The notes beneath the pieces were generated by a model that was not told the origin of the DNA, did no database searches, and saw only the letters and a list, made by a program, of their open reading frames with translations. Positions 1 to 7,834 of a DNA stretch of 64,000 nucleotides are shown in pieces (positions within the stretch are counted from its first letter, which is position 1; each line of letters begins with the position of its first letter). Both the position numbers and the translations under genes were made by a program. Source of the DNA: Ignavibacteria bacterium (lineage in GTDB: Bacteria; Bacteroidota; Ignavibacteria; Kapaibacteriales; UBA961); NCBI GenBank assembly GCA_016720145.1, contig JADJXV010000001.1, positions 248,001 to 312,000 of the forward strand, given 5' to 3'.

Positions 1-3
1 AGA

Positions 4-1242
4 GTGATAAAATTCTCTCCAAACGGGAAATATATTTTTATTTCTGACCAAAAAGAACAAGCTTTTCTCATCACAAACACCGGTGAACCGGTATTTGAAT
101 GGAAGTATAGTGATGAGTATTATGATTCAGTCTGGAATAAACAAATGGAGAACACTATCGAATTTATGAAAGAAATGGGTTCTCTTGAGCGTGGAATGGA
201 GCAGGCAAACACAATACCTGCCGAATATAGGCAGCGTTTTTTGGATAATTTCAAGCCTTGTATAAAACCGTTAGTACTTCCACCACATGGATTTGTCATT
301 CAAAATGACACCTTAGAAATGCCTGTCCGTAAAGATAGAGTTTCCGCACTTGCTCAAAAATTTGATAATGCCTATTTTGCGAATGATTCTATGTTGTATG
401 TGAGTGCTACAATTACCATTATGGGAGTTGATACGTTTCAATATTCTCTTGGAACAAAACCTAATCTCGCGTTTTCTAAAAGCCATGTGATAATAAAATT
501 CGAAGTACCCAAGAAAAAGCAACAGCTTTATGTCATAAAAAACAGCTTAGAAAAGGGAACTTTTCCTATGGAATGTTTGGGTACTCTGATTGGAAGTAAC
601 AATCCTAATGAACTGTATATTCAAACCGATTTTGATAAAAAATCTTCGACGGAGAAGTTTCTAAAAGCTGCGAACTTCGATAAGCTAGGAGCCATAGGAT
701 TGTATAATATTAAACGCGGTGAATTAGTCAAAACCTTTGGCATCATACCGGACTGTTATCGGCAAAAAGGTCTCGTAAACTATAGTTTTTTTGAACTGTT
801 AGCACGCCCCAAAGCAGATTCATTATTCATTGTCTATCCTCTTTGGGATAGTGTGCAACTATCTGTAGGTGGAAAAGTTAGCACAAAGCCATTGCAAATA
901 ACACCGGATAATCAGGAAATGTTTGATTCGTTCCGTCGTGACTCAACCGCAGGATTTAGAACTAATTATTCGAAGCAAAAATTCTTTATCTCTCAATTCG
1001 AAGTGAATAAAAAATCGGCAACATTCTCAATAGTAGTACAGCAAAAAGTAGATAAACTACAACGAACATGGCTGATACGTGAATATAATTCACAATGGAA
1101 AATTGTAAAGGAAAAGCGACTAGAGGATATGAGCTATGGTAAGAAAATTGAATACCTCGGATTCACAGAATCCACCAATACACTCTGTTTTGTTACCCAA
1201 GATGCCAATGAAAACTGGCAATTGAATTTTACAACGTTTTAA
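4..1242 (+). CDS. Hypothetical beta-propeller-like protein (5' end outside window)
   Basis: The frame is open from the first base, so this 412-residue product is probably the C-terminal part of a longer protein and the GTG at 4 need not be the start. I recognise no named family. The sequence opens with an SPNGKYIF motif and shows further short hydrophobic strands with polar turns, the pattern of a WD/NHL-type beta-propeller; there is no catalytic motif. The next gene starts 6 bp after the stop, so the two are probably co-transcribed. That neighbour has a thioredoxin-like CxxC, and the protein at 3744-5330 carries a thioredoxin domain fused to a propeller-like half. This suggests the two products work together outside the cytoplasm. 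Propeller assignment is inference. Confidence 0.6.
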   Translation: MIKFSPNGKYIFISDQKEQAFLITNTGEPVFEWKYSDEYYDSVWNKQMENTIEFMKEMGSLERGMEQANTIPAEYRQRFLDNFKPCIKPLVLPPHGFVIQNDTLEMPVRKDRVSALAQKFDNAYFANDSMLYVSATITIMGVDTFQYSLGTKPNLAFSKSHVIIKFEVPKKKQQLYVIKNSLEKGTFPMECLGTLIGSNNPNELYIQTDFDKKSSTEKFLKAANFDKLGAIGLYNIKRGELVKTFGIIPDCYRQKGLVNYSFFELLARPKADSLFIVYPLWDSVQLSVGGKVSTKPLQITPDNQEMFDSFRRDSTAGFRTNYSKQKFFISQFEVNKKSATFSIVVQQKVDKLQRTWLIREYNSQWKIVKEKRLEDMSYGKKIEYLGFTESTNTLCFVTQDANENWQLNFTTF

Positions 1243-1248
1243 GAATCG

Positions 1249-1758
1249 ATGATGAAACACATACCGTCAAAGGTGCTTGCAGCAATCGTAGTGCTCGTTC
1301 TGAGTAGCTTTTACTCCGGAACACCCGAGAGTTTTGAATCATTTATAGCGTCCAAATTTCAGACGTTGCATGATAAAGAACCTAACATAAAGGTGTATAT
1401 CGTAGAATTTGTAGGAGTAGGCGAGTGTGTAAAATGCGTCAACACGTCCTATACAATCAAAACGCTTTTTCAAAAGGATACTTTGCTTTCGAAGCACTTT
1501 CGGTATATAGCAGTGCCGATTACGCAGCGCAGGCGAGATGCAGAAGCGATGAAAGAGAATAATACAATTTTTGATGAATTTATACCGATCAAAACGCAGG
1601 AATTATCCGAACGAAGTATAGAAATGAAGGATAAATTTGTTCTGCTTGACAAGAATCTTACGATACGTTACACCGTGAGTGCCGACAAGTATTTATCCAA
1701 CAATTTCATTAAAGATATGATACTTGAGAGTAGGAAAATTATTGGCAATAATCAATAG
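1249..1758 (+). CDS. Small exported thioredoxin-like protein (CVKC)
   Basis: A 169-residue product with an N-terminal hydrophobic segment (residues about 8-23) that looks like a signal peptide. A strand-loop reading VEFVGVGEC leads into C60-V-K-C63, the position and context of a thioredoxin-fold redox pair. The dipeptide VK differs from the GP of classical thioredoxins, so the redox potential or even the role (metal binding, for instance) may differ. It lies 6 bp after the propeller-like gene and 53 bp before a TlpA-like gene, forming a likely operon of envelope thiol-redox proteins. No clear cis-proline motif is visible. Thioredoxin-like is a fair call; the substrate is unknown. Confidence 0.6.
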   Translation: MMKHIPSKVLAAIVVLVLSSFYSGTPESFESFIASKFQTLHDKEPNIKVYIVEFVGVGECVKCVNTSYTIKTLFQKDTLLSKHFRYIAVPITQRRRDAEAMKENNTIFDEFIPIKTQELSERSIEMKDKFVLLDKNLTIRYTVSADKYLSNNFIKDMILESRKIIGNNQ

Positions 1759-1811
1759 ATAATTCTGCAACTATCTATAAAATATACTTTTATAAACTCA
1801 TTCTAATACCC

Positions 1812-3269
1812 ATGAACATCAAAGTACTCCATTTGACTTTCCTCTTGATACTCATTTCAATATGCACTCCTAAAGCAGCAATTGCCACGCAACCAAGCCA
1901 TACCATCATCAGTGGAATAGTACCGGAGAAGAATACAAAAATTTACCTCTTAAAGGACCCTGTAAACTTCATAGAGTCTGATGAGAAAGCGTATGATTCT
2001 GCTAAAGTTGATGCTAGCGGGCGATTCATATTCAGAACAAAATGTTCTCCTGCTTCTGTCTATACGATGCGAATTGGTGCGAGGCATTTATTCATAAAAT
2101 TGTACTGCAAAATTGGAGATACAATCATCATTCGGCAAGACAGTGTGGGTAGATTCCCGGATATTGTTCATGATAAGGGAGGAGCAACGAAGTTCTATTA
2201 TTTCTTTGATACTAAATTTCGAATACAACAAGATTACTATTCAAAAATGCAAGAAGGTAAATGGCAAGATTGCTTTAAGATTTTGGATGATCGTACTCAA
2301 GCACAGGCAAGCTATCTGAAGATGAATACGTTTCTTCTTTCCGGCTATCCTGCTCTAAAAAATGAACTTGATGATGTTATTCGGTTTCAAAAACACTGTG
2401 AAAAAATGAATTTAATGATGTATTTGTATTATGATGATAAAGATAGTGTACTGATTCATGACAAACACTGTACAGATTTTATTGGTAATCTTAATTTCAA
2501 AGAAGATAATCAAGAATTTAGTACTGCTTACACAGGGTATCTCCAAACCTATCTTGAATTTCCATTTAAGCTATGGTGGAAAGATCTGAGTAGAACAAAA
2601 CAGCTTGACAGAAGTGAACGGTTATCACTCCGTTTTGAGTACTGTAAATCACATCTTTCGGGTCGGTCAAGAGATTATGGTATGTTCTATTGCACTGCTG
2701 GATTATTTAATTTTTTCAGTGATTCAACAGCCTTAGAAGTAGCCCGAAAGCAACTCCAAGATTATAAAAAAGACGTTACTGATATCCGCTATTACAACAT
2801 GGCGTATAAATTATACCAAGCCAAGCTCGCCATGTCAGAAGGCATAGCCGCCCCGAATTTCACCTTGCCGGACATCACGTCCAAAAACATATCCCTTTCT
2901 GACTTTAAAGGCAAAACGGTGTATATGGAATTCACCGGCACATGGTGCGGACCATGCCGTAAGGAAATACCATTTATGAAAGAACTTCAGAAAAAGTGCA
3001 AGAATAATCCCGATATACAATTCCTTACCGTATGGATCGAAGGCGCGACTCCTGACATGTGGGTGAAATATGTGCAGAGTACGGGCTTGGAAGGCACTCA
3101 TGTCTATTCAAAAGAAAACTTTGCGGGTGTTGTTCCTAAACTATACCAGCTATCCGGCGTTCCGGCATTCATGATAATAGATAAAAATGGGAAAGTAGCA
3201 GTTTCAAGCGCTATGCATCCGAGTCAGGATGGTGTGTTTGAGGAATTGATTGGAGTGGTAGGGAGGTGA
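1812..3269 (+). CDS. TlpA-family thiol:disulfide oxidoreductase with DUF4369-like N-terminus
   Basis: A 485-residue exported protein. The signal peptide is at about residues 1-25. The N-terminal third resembles the DUF4369-type beta domain common in Bacteroidota thioredoxins, followed by a helical middle region. The C-terminal domain (from about residue 345) is a TlpA/AhpC-type thioredoxin fold with W378-C-G-P-C382 as active site and a later GVPAF cis-proline loop. Family members reduce or exchange disulfides of exported proteins, for example in cytochrome c maturation, but no cytochrome or ccs gene is near. The neighbours are other thioredoxin-like and propeller proteins, so a dedicated local partner is plausible. 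The terminal domain call is strong; the physiological substrate is unknown. Confidence 0.88.
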   Translation: MNIKVLHLTFLLILISICTPKAAIATQPSHTIISGIVPEKNTKIYLLKDPVNFIESDEKAYDSAKVDASGRFIFRTKCSPASVYTMRIGARHLFIKLYCKIGDTIIIRQDSVGRFPDIVHDKGGATKFYYFFDTKFRIQQDYYSKMQEGKWQDCFKILDDRTQAQASYLKMNTFLLSGYPALKNELDDVIRFQKHCEKMNLMMYLYYDDKDSVLIHDKHCTDFIGNLNFKEDNQEFSTAYTGYLQTYLEFPFKLWWKDLSRTKQLDRSERLSLRFEYCKSHLSGRSRDYGMFYCTAGLFNFFSDSTALEVARKQLQDYKKDVTDIRYYNMAYKLYQAKLAMSEGIAAPNFTLPDITSKNISLSDFKGKTVYMEFTGTWCGPCRKEIPFMKELQKKCKNNPDIQFLTVWIEGATPDMWVKYVQSTGLEGTHVYSKENFAGVVPKLYQLSGVPAFMIIDKNGKVAVSSAMHPSQDGVFEELIGVVGR

Positions 3270-3490
3270 TGTGGAATTGCAGAGCAAGCATGTAGTGTTT
3301 TTCACGTCCGATAGGTTGTTTAACCAACTGTAAACACTTGTCGGTAAACGTATTGTATGATCTCCATACCCGACGATAGTTACCGTGTAGCTATCTAATG
3401 TTGCTAAGATTTTGTAATTTATAAGTGGATGAGTAAGTAACCACATATCCGTAGTGCGGATAAGAAGTACGTTTCATAAGTACGAGTTGA

Positions 3491-3513
3491 CGGTCGGTTA
3501 TAACAACCGACCG
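3491..3513. repeat. Perfect 9-bp inverted repeat
   Basis: cggtcggtt (3491-3499) and aaccgaccg (3505-3513) are perfectly complementary around a 5-nt loop. There is no T-run, so it is not an obvious intrinsic terminator. It sits in the middle of a 474-bp gene-poor stretch between two thioredoxin-like genes. It could be an operator, an RNA structure or a remnant of a mobile element end. Confidence 0.5.
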
Positions 3514-3665
3514 GAAGGAATACCGGATACTGTAATATAAATGGTGTAACAACCTTTGTGAATCAACAAGAAACACAATTCAGTGAAACACATACATTTA
3601 CCGAGAACACTTATACAGTGACATCTCAGACTGCCTACGAATCATGGCAAGGTGAGCAGCCATAA
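3504..3665 (+). other. Orphan reading frame, possible gene remnant
   Basis: From 3504 to the TAA at 3665 one frame stays open for 53 codons without an ATG. The only candidate start is the GTG at 3558 (35 residues), with no ribosome binding site. The peptide is rich in Thr, Gln and Glu (for example NTYTVTSQTAYESW) and does not look like random translation. It is followed after 15 bp by a strong terminator. It could be the 3' end of a decayed gene or a small peptide gene. The rest of 3270-3743 holds only the inverted repeat and the terminator. Confidence 0.25.
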
Positions 3666-3680
3666 TATAAATTGATTTAT

Positions 3681-3712
3681 AGAGCCGTGGAATTTCTACG
3701 GCTCTATTTTTC
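3681..3712 (+). terminator. Rho-independent terminator
   Basis: agagccgt...acggctct forms a stem of about 10 bp at 3681-3705 with a 5-nt loop, followed by a T-rich tract (3706-3712). It ends transcription from the 1-3665 side before the gene at 3744. Confidence 0.8.
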
Positions 3713-3743
3713 TCCCTTTCTTACGTTTCATTAGGTTCAATAT

Positions 3744-5330
3744 ATGCACTTTTTAATACTATGTTCGATAGTTTTCATGTTGTACAGTAATACTCAAGCA
3801 CAAGTCATCAACATGGACTTATTCCGCTCCAAGCTTGTGGCACATTCAATCTCATTGAATGATGAAAAAATTTGTTTTGTGTTTGCTACTTCATTTCAGC
3901 AATGTCCTGGATGTGGCACTACAGCAATTAATGACCGAATACAAAAATTACGAAAATTCTTCCCTACTGCCCTTTATATTTTACTTGTTGAAACAGATGA
4001 TTCTCGTGAAATAGAGGGCAACTCTATTAACACGTCTTCCGATTATACATTTGCAGATACAGTAGGATATATTCGCAACGTATTGAAAGCGAAGGTAATT
4101 CCTGAATTGTATGTGCTGACTGGTAATGGCAGAATTCTCTTTCATCAGAATGATATTCCACATTCATCATTTGATACCAAAGCAATCCGAGATTCAATTA
4201 CAACGAGGTTCAGTGAAAATCAATCGGTATTGCTAAAGGAAAAAACAGGGTTCATTCAGGTCATCAATTCAGTAGCTCTTAATAGCAATCATGATAAACT
4301 TGCTTTGGTTGATTTGGCTCAAAACAAGATACGTGTTTTCAATACTGTATCTGGGGAACAAGAATTTACTGTATTATCAAGCGACACTCTGAAGTACTTT
4401 TTTAGGAAGGATAAGTATGATCGTGACTGGCAATTGTTGGAACAAATGGGAGCTGGTTTAGTTGACTTTGCTGGTATCTGTTTTGCTCATAATTCAGATA
4501 CTTTGATATCGATTGCAGCACTCTTTTCAGGATATACTCTAGACACGATTATAAGAATCAAGAATGGTAAACCTGACTCTACTGAACAAGCACGATGGCA
4601 AAAGCAATTGGTTATGATTAGCAGTTTTAATGGCAGGATCACTGAAATTTCTCATGTTCCACAGGATAATAATTGGCTGACTTCCTTAAGTAGTGTAGAT
4701 GATGCATATACGTTTACCGGATTATCAGGTGGAATTTATGCGATTGCAGGTACTAATTTTATGGCACATTCCGATTCGGTTTTTATGGTAGGTCGTTACC
4801 ATACTAAGTCTAAACGAATGGAACCATTCCTTTCACTAAATAATATCATTAGTTCATGCAAAACTGTATCCTTTAATCCTGGTTTTCAAGGGAGTATTGC
4901 ATCGTCTATTGCATCACCTGAAATCTTTTACTTAAATATTTGGAATAGTATTTTTATGATTGCTTCTGCAAACGGATCAGCAAAATGCGTAGAACCCAAA
5001 GGAATACTAAAGGATAATATGCGATATGAAAATATAAATCCTCAGCAAATTGCAATGCGTGCTGATACTTTCTATAATGCAGAAATAACTAGGAATGAAA
5101 AAGGTGTAGTAGTTATAATGACCAAAAGGAATACGACAAAGCAGATTGTAAAAGTCGTCATTCAAAGTTATAGTCTCAACGGTGAATTTATACGTGAAGA
5201 CAGTCTTCCTATTCCCGAAGATGATTACCTCCTCGATGCACGAATAGTCGGTGCTTGGTCTAATAAAATTATGTTACTTTGTAAGTGGAAAAAAATGAGG
5301 TGGGATGTTGAAACGATATCTTTACCTTAA
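3744..5330 (+). CDS. Exported thioredoxin-like / beta-propeller fusion protein
   Basis: A 528-residue protein with a signal peptide (about residues 1-19). Residues 20-155 look thioredoxin-like: a strand FVFATSF, then C54-P-G-C57, and later the IPELYVL stretch with the proline expected opposite the active site. From about residue 170 the sequence changes to repeated beta-strand blades (LALVDLAQNKIRVFN, DYLLDARIVG), typical of a six-bladed propeller. Bacteroidota contain many lipoprotein propellers of this kind whose function is unknown. The fusion joins in one chain the two modules found as separate genes at 4-1242 and 1249-1758. No start other than 3744 fits the signal peptide. The fold call is inference; the CxxC is directly visible. 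Confidence 0.65.
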   Translation: MHFLILCSIVFMLYSNTQAQVINMDLFRSKLVAHSISLNDEKICFVFATSFQQCPGCGTTAINDRIQKLRKFFPTALYILLVETDDSREIEGNSINTSSDYTFADTVGYIRNVLKAKVIPELYVLTGNGRILFHQNDIPHSSFDTKAIRDSITTRFSENQSVLLKEKTGFIQVINSVALNSNHDKLALVDLAQNKIRVFNTVSGEQEFTVLSSDTLKYFFRKDKYDRDWQLLEQMGAGLVDFAGICFAHNSDTLISIAALFSGYTLDTIIRIKNGKPDSTEQARWQKQLVMISSFNGRITEISHVPQDNNWLTSLSSVDDAYTFTGLSGGIYAIAGTNFMAHSDSVFMVGRYHTKSKRMEPFLSLNNIISSCKTVSFNPGFQGSIASSIASPEIFYLNIWNSIFMIASANGSAKCVEPKGILKDNMRYENINPQQIAMRADTFYNAEITRNEKGVVVIMTKRNTTKQIVKVVIQSYSLNGEFIREDSLPIPEDDYLLDARIVGAWSNKIMLLCKWKKMRWDVETISLP

Positions 5331-5377
5331 TTGTAACAGTATATCATTTGAGGTTCCCCCCATTTATTGGACAGTTT

Positions 5378-6056
5378 TTAGCCCAAAGTAAGTTGGATTG
5401 GATTGTACATTCCGGTATGAAATCTGAGCTGATGATAGACTTCTTACGGAGTTCTCTTGTTTAAATTTATATGCTTACGTTCAGTGTTGTAAAACCTAAA
5501 ATAGATATCACATCCACTGAAGAGCTCACAAACTGTTTGTAATTCTTCAGGTAAATATCTTCATATTTTACACTCCACCAGAGTCAATCTATAAACACAT
5601 TGTCTAATACTCGCCCCCGACCATCCATCGATATCTGTATCGTATTCGACTCCAATCCCGATGTAAAATCATCTCTCATAAACTACCATCCTTGATAGGT
5701 ATTGAACATCTCCGGTCAACAGCTCTCGAGGGATTTCTTGAGAACACTAGTACAAAAAGATGCGTACCGAAGTTCTCCCCAAAAACTGGGCTCTTAACTG
5801 TACAGAACATGTAGGGAACCTCAATAAAGCCATTAATTTCATAAGCTTCATCAAGCGGCGAACACGTTTCTGATTCACCTTATCCCCTTCAGCATGAAGC
5901 TCAGTTGTCATTCTCGGAACGTCATATATCGACCATTTGAGATACACTCGTCTGTCCATTCCATCAAATTTAGATTGATGTGATTGTCGTACAAGCCTGG
6001 TAATAATGGCTTGATCTCGGTAATCTTACAGAGCTATAACGTTGCGCTACACTCAT
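5378..6056 (-). pseudogene. IS3-family transposase OrfB remnant
   Basis: Minus-strand translation in several frames gives the IS3 OrfB landmarks: an SRSSHYY-like N-terminal motif, then VPRMTTELHAEGDKVNQKR with VRRLMKLM (the HTH_21 region), and at the end LNKRTP and QLRFHTGMYNP before the stop at 5378-5380. The catalytic DDE core is missing or unreadable. The frame is interrupted by stops, and the sequence after VRRLMKLM runs into an internal copy of the IS terminal repeat (5769-5789). Confidence 0.75.
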
Positions 6057-6111
6057 ACTGATATCCTCGTAAAGTGCTACTAAACTGCGCCTACTCGATA
6101 CGCTCAGGGGC

Positions 6112-6384
6112 TCAATGTTTTTTTAACCACGCATTCTCGACTTGCAGAAGGCCTATCTGATCATAGTGCTCTCCATAGCTATGAGTATCTGATTCCGAGG
6201 GCTTCTTACTCTTGGAAAATATCTCTGATGCTCATTCAAGAAGCTTTTTCTTTCATTCGCTTATCTGGTTCGGATGCAGCTCAAACTGCGAAGCAAGCTC
6301 CTTTACTGTCCATTGACCCTTGAGCGCTTCCATTGCTACTTTTGCCTTGAATTCCGATGTATATCGTTAGCGTTGCTTGGCCAT
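6112..6384 (-). pseudogene. IS3-family OrfA (HTH) remnant
   Basis: Read from the ATG at 6384 on the minus strand, the translation gives MAKQR, a stop, then RYTSEFKAKVAMEALKG, WTVKELASQFELHPNQIS and a leucine-zipper-like LLQVENAWLKK. These are the classic OrfA helix-turn-helix and zipper. Three or more in-frame stops make it non-functional. Confidence 0.75.
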
Positions 6385-6449
6385 AAATCTCACCTTTTTT
6401 TTAACAAATATAAACCTTGTTTTACTGTCCAGTTTTTGGGGAGAACTTC

Positions 6450-6584
6450 ATCTATCCGTTCTTGTGGACAAAGGAAGGGAAAGATATAAACAAAAACTCA
6501 AGAAAAGTAATTCAGATTGGGGAACAATACAGCTTCAATATGAGTAGCCGTATCCAATTGGGGCTGGACAAAAAAAGCCGCTAA
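6450..6584 (+). pseudogene. Coding debris, possible outer-membrane protein 3' end
   Basis: Directly after the IS right end, one frame is open for 45 codons without a start (YPFLWTKEGKD ... YSFNMSSRIQLGLDKKSR) and ends at 6584. In the next 100 bp a second frame reads NYNIGKSWVDGRRDASFS. The alternating residues resemble outer-membrane beta-barrel strands. This may be the tail of a gene interrupted by the IS, but no upstream half is seen left of 5353. From about 6720 to the xthA promoter I see nothing. Confidence 0.25.
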
Positions 6585-6991
6585 CTATAATATTGGCAAA
6601 AGTTGGGTGGACGGAAGAAGAGATGCGTCATTCTCATCCTGTCTGGCGTTACACTTGGCGTTAACTGCTTAACAAATAAACACCTGTATATAATCACAGA
6701 AATCACCCAAATCACAGTTCAGAAAATCATGCCTTCCACTTTAAGAGGGTGACTAATTCGACCAATGCTTTCAACTATTGCCCTAAATCGATTTCACAGA
6801 AAATAGTATCGTATGCAGGTAGTATGCGTAGTGATCTTTAGCTGACAAGTCTACGTTATTTTCATCAAACGATTATCAAGTGTGAAAAAAGCTATTCGAG
6901 ACTTCTTATCTCATGAACTTAAATTCACAACTATGCAAACTGTTAGAATGAACCATAAGTTCTAATTGAGGACATTTATTTCTGTCTATGA

Positions 6992-7021
6992 TTTGCTACT
7001 TCCACAAGAACCATTATTTTG
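6992..7021 (+). promoter_or_regulatory. Bacteroidota-type promoter of xthA
   Basis: TTTG at 6992-6995, 18-19 nt, then TTATTTTG at 7014-7021 (-7 box of TAnnTTTG type, one base off). It sits about 45 bp before the xthA start and has the same spacing as the icd and rpmB promoters. Confidence 0.5.
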
Positions 7022-7066
7022 CATCACAAAACAAACACTCCTCTTTAAATTACTTCTACAACTTCA

Positions 7067-7834
7067 ATGAAAATAACAACTTGGAATATAAATGGAATTC
7101 GCGCGATTCATAAAAAAGGTTTTTTTGAGTATTTCGAACGTGAACAGCCCGATGTACTCTGTGTGCAGGAAACAAAAGCAGATATCAGTCAAATAAGTCC
7201 CGAATTTCATGCACCTCCCGGTTATGAAGCGTTCTATCATTCTTGTTCGGTGAAAAAAGGGTATTCAGGTGTGGCTACGTTTACCAAGATCAAACCCGAA
7301 GCCACCTTCAAATCCTTCGGTATTGAAAAATTTGACGGCGAAGGTCGCGTGATGGCGACTGATTTTGGAGAATTTATCCTCTTTAATGTCTATTTTCCCA
7401 ATGGTGGAATGAACGTTGGTCGCTTGCAATACAAGCTTGACTTTTATGATGCATTTTTTGCATTTTGTGAACAATTACGAAAACAAGGACGCAAGCTCGT
7501 GATTTGCGGTGATTACAATACAGCTCATTATGCCATAGACTTAGCTCGTCCTAAGGAAAATGTACTCACATCAGGATTCATGCTTTGCGAACGGGTAAAA
7601 TTAGACTGGTTAGTAGAAAAAAAATACCATGATACGTTTAGGATGTTTAATCAAGAAGGCGGGAATTACACATGGTGGAGTCAGCAACAGCTCTCTCGTC
7701 CGCGCAATGTGGGTTGGAGAATTGATTATCATTGGGTGACCGATGATCTGACATCCAAAATCATCAATTGTACCCAACAGCCAGCGCAAGAAGGGTCGGA
7801 TCATTGTCCGGTCGTATTGGAAATAAATGTGTAA
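7067..7834 (+). CDS. xthA: Exodeoxyribonuclease III
   Basis: A 255-residue, full-length member of the exonuclease III/AP endonuclease family, which cuts DNA 5' of abasic sites in base-excision repair and removes 3' blocking groups. Signature residues are all present: N7 in TWNING, E35 in QETK, D149 and N151 in GDYNTAH, D220 in WRIDYHW, and D245-H246 in GSDHCP. It is cytoplasmic with no signal peptide. The next gene overlaps its stop by a few bases if the earlier of two ATGs is used, suggesting one transcript, although the products are functionally unrelated. A promoter lies upstream at 6992-7021. Confidence 0.96.
   Translation: MKITTWNINGIRAIHKKGFFEYFEREQPDVLCVQETKADISQISPEFHAPPGYEAFYHSCSVKKGYSGVATFTKIKPEATFKSFGIEKFDGEGRVMATDFGEFILFNVYFPNGGMNVGRLQYKLDFYDAFFAFCEQLRKQGRKLVICGDYNTAHYAIDLARPKENVLTSGFMLCERVKLDWLVEKKYHDTFRMFNQEGGNYTWWSQQQLSRPRNVGWRIDYHWVTDDLTSKIINCTQQPAQEGSDHCPVVLEINV

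Larger units (their letters stand above)
5353..6446 (-). mobile_element. Decayed IS3-family insertion sequence
   Basis: The ends are imperfect 23-bp inverted repeats at 5353-5375 and 6424-6446, both ending in a C-rich block followed by ctggacagt or ttggacagt. Inside, the minus strand encodes recognisable IS3-type OrfA and OrfB remnants with many stops. The total of about 1.1 kb is shorter than an intact IS3 element (about 1.2-1.5 kb), so sequence has been lost. A third copy of the terminal repeat lies inside at 5769-5789 and matches the right end over 21 bases, which points to a nested or rearranged second copy. No target-site duplication is evident. It is inactive. Confidence 0.8.

Noticed and set aside
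3204..3576. Minus-strand open frames over the 3270-3743 gap
   Set aside because: No motif, no ribosome binding site and overlap with the TlpA-like gene; probably chance frames.
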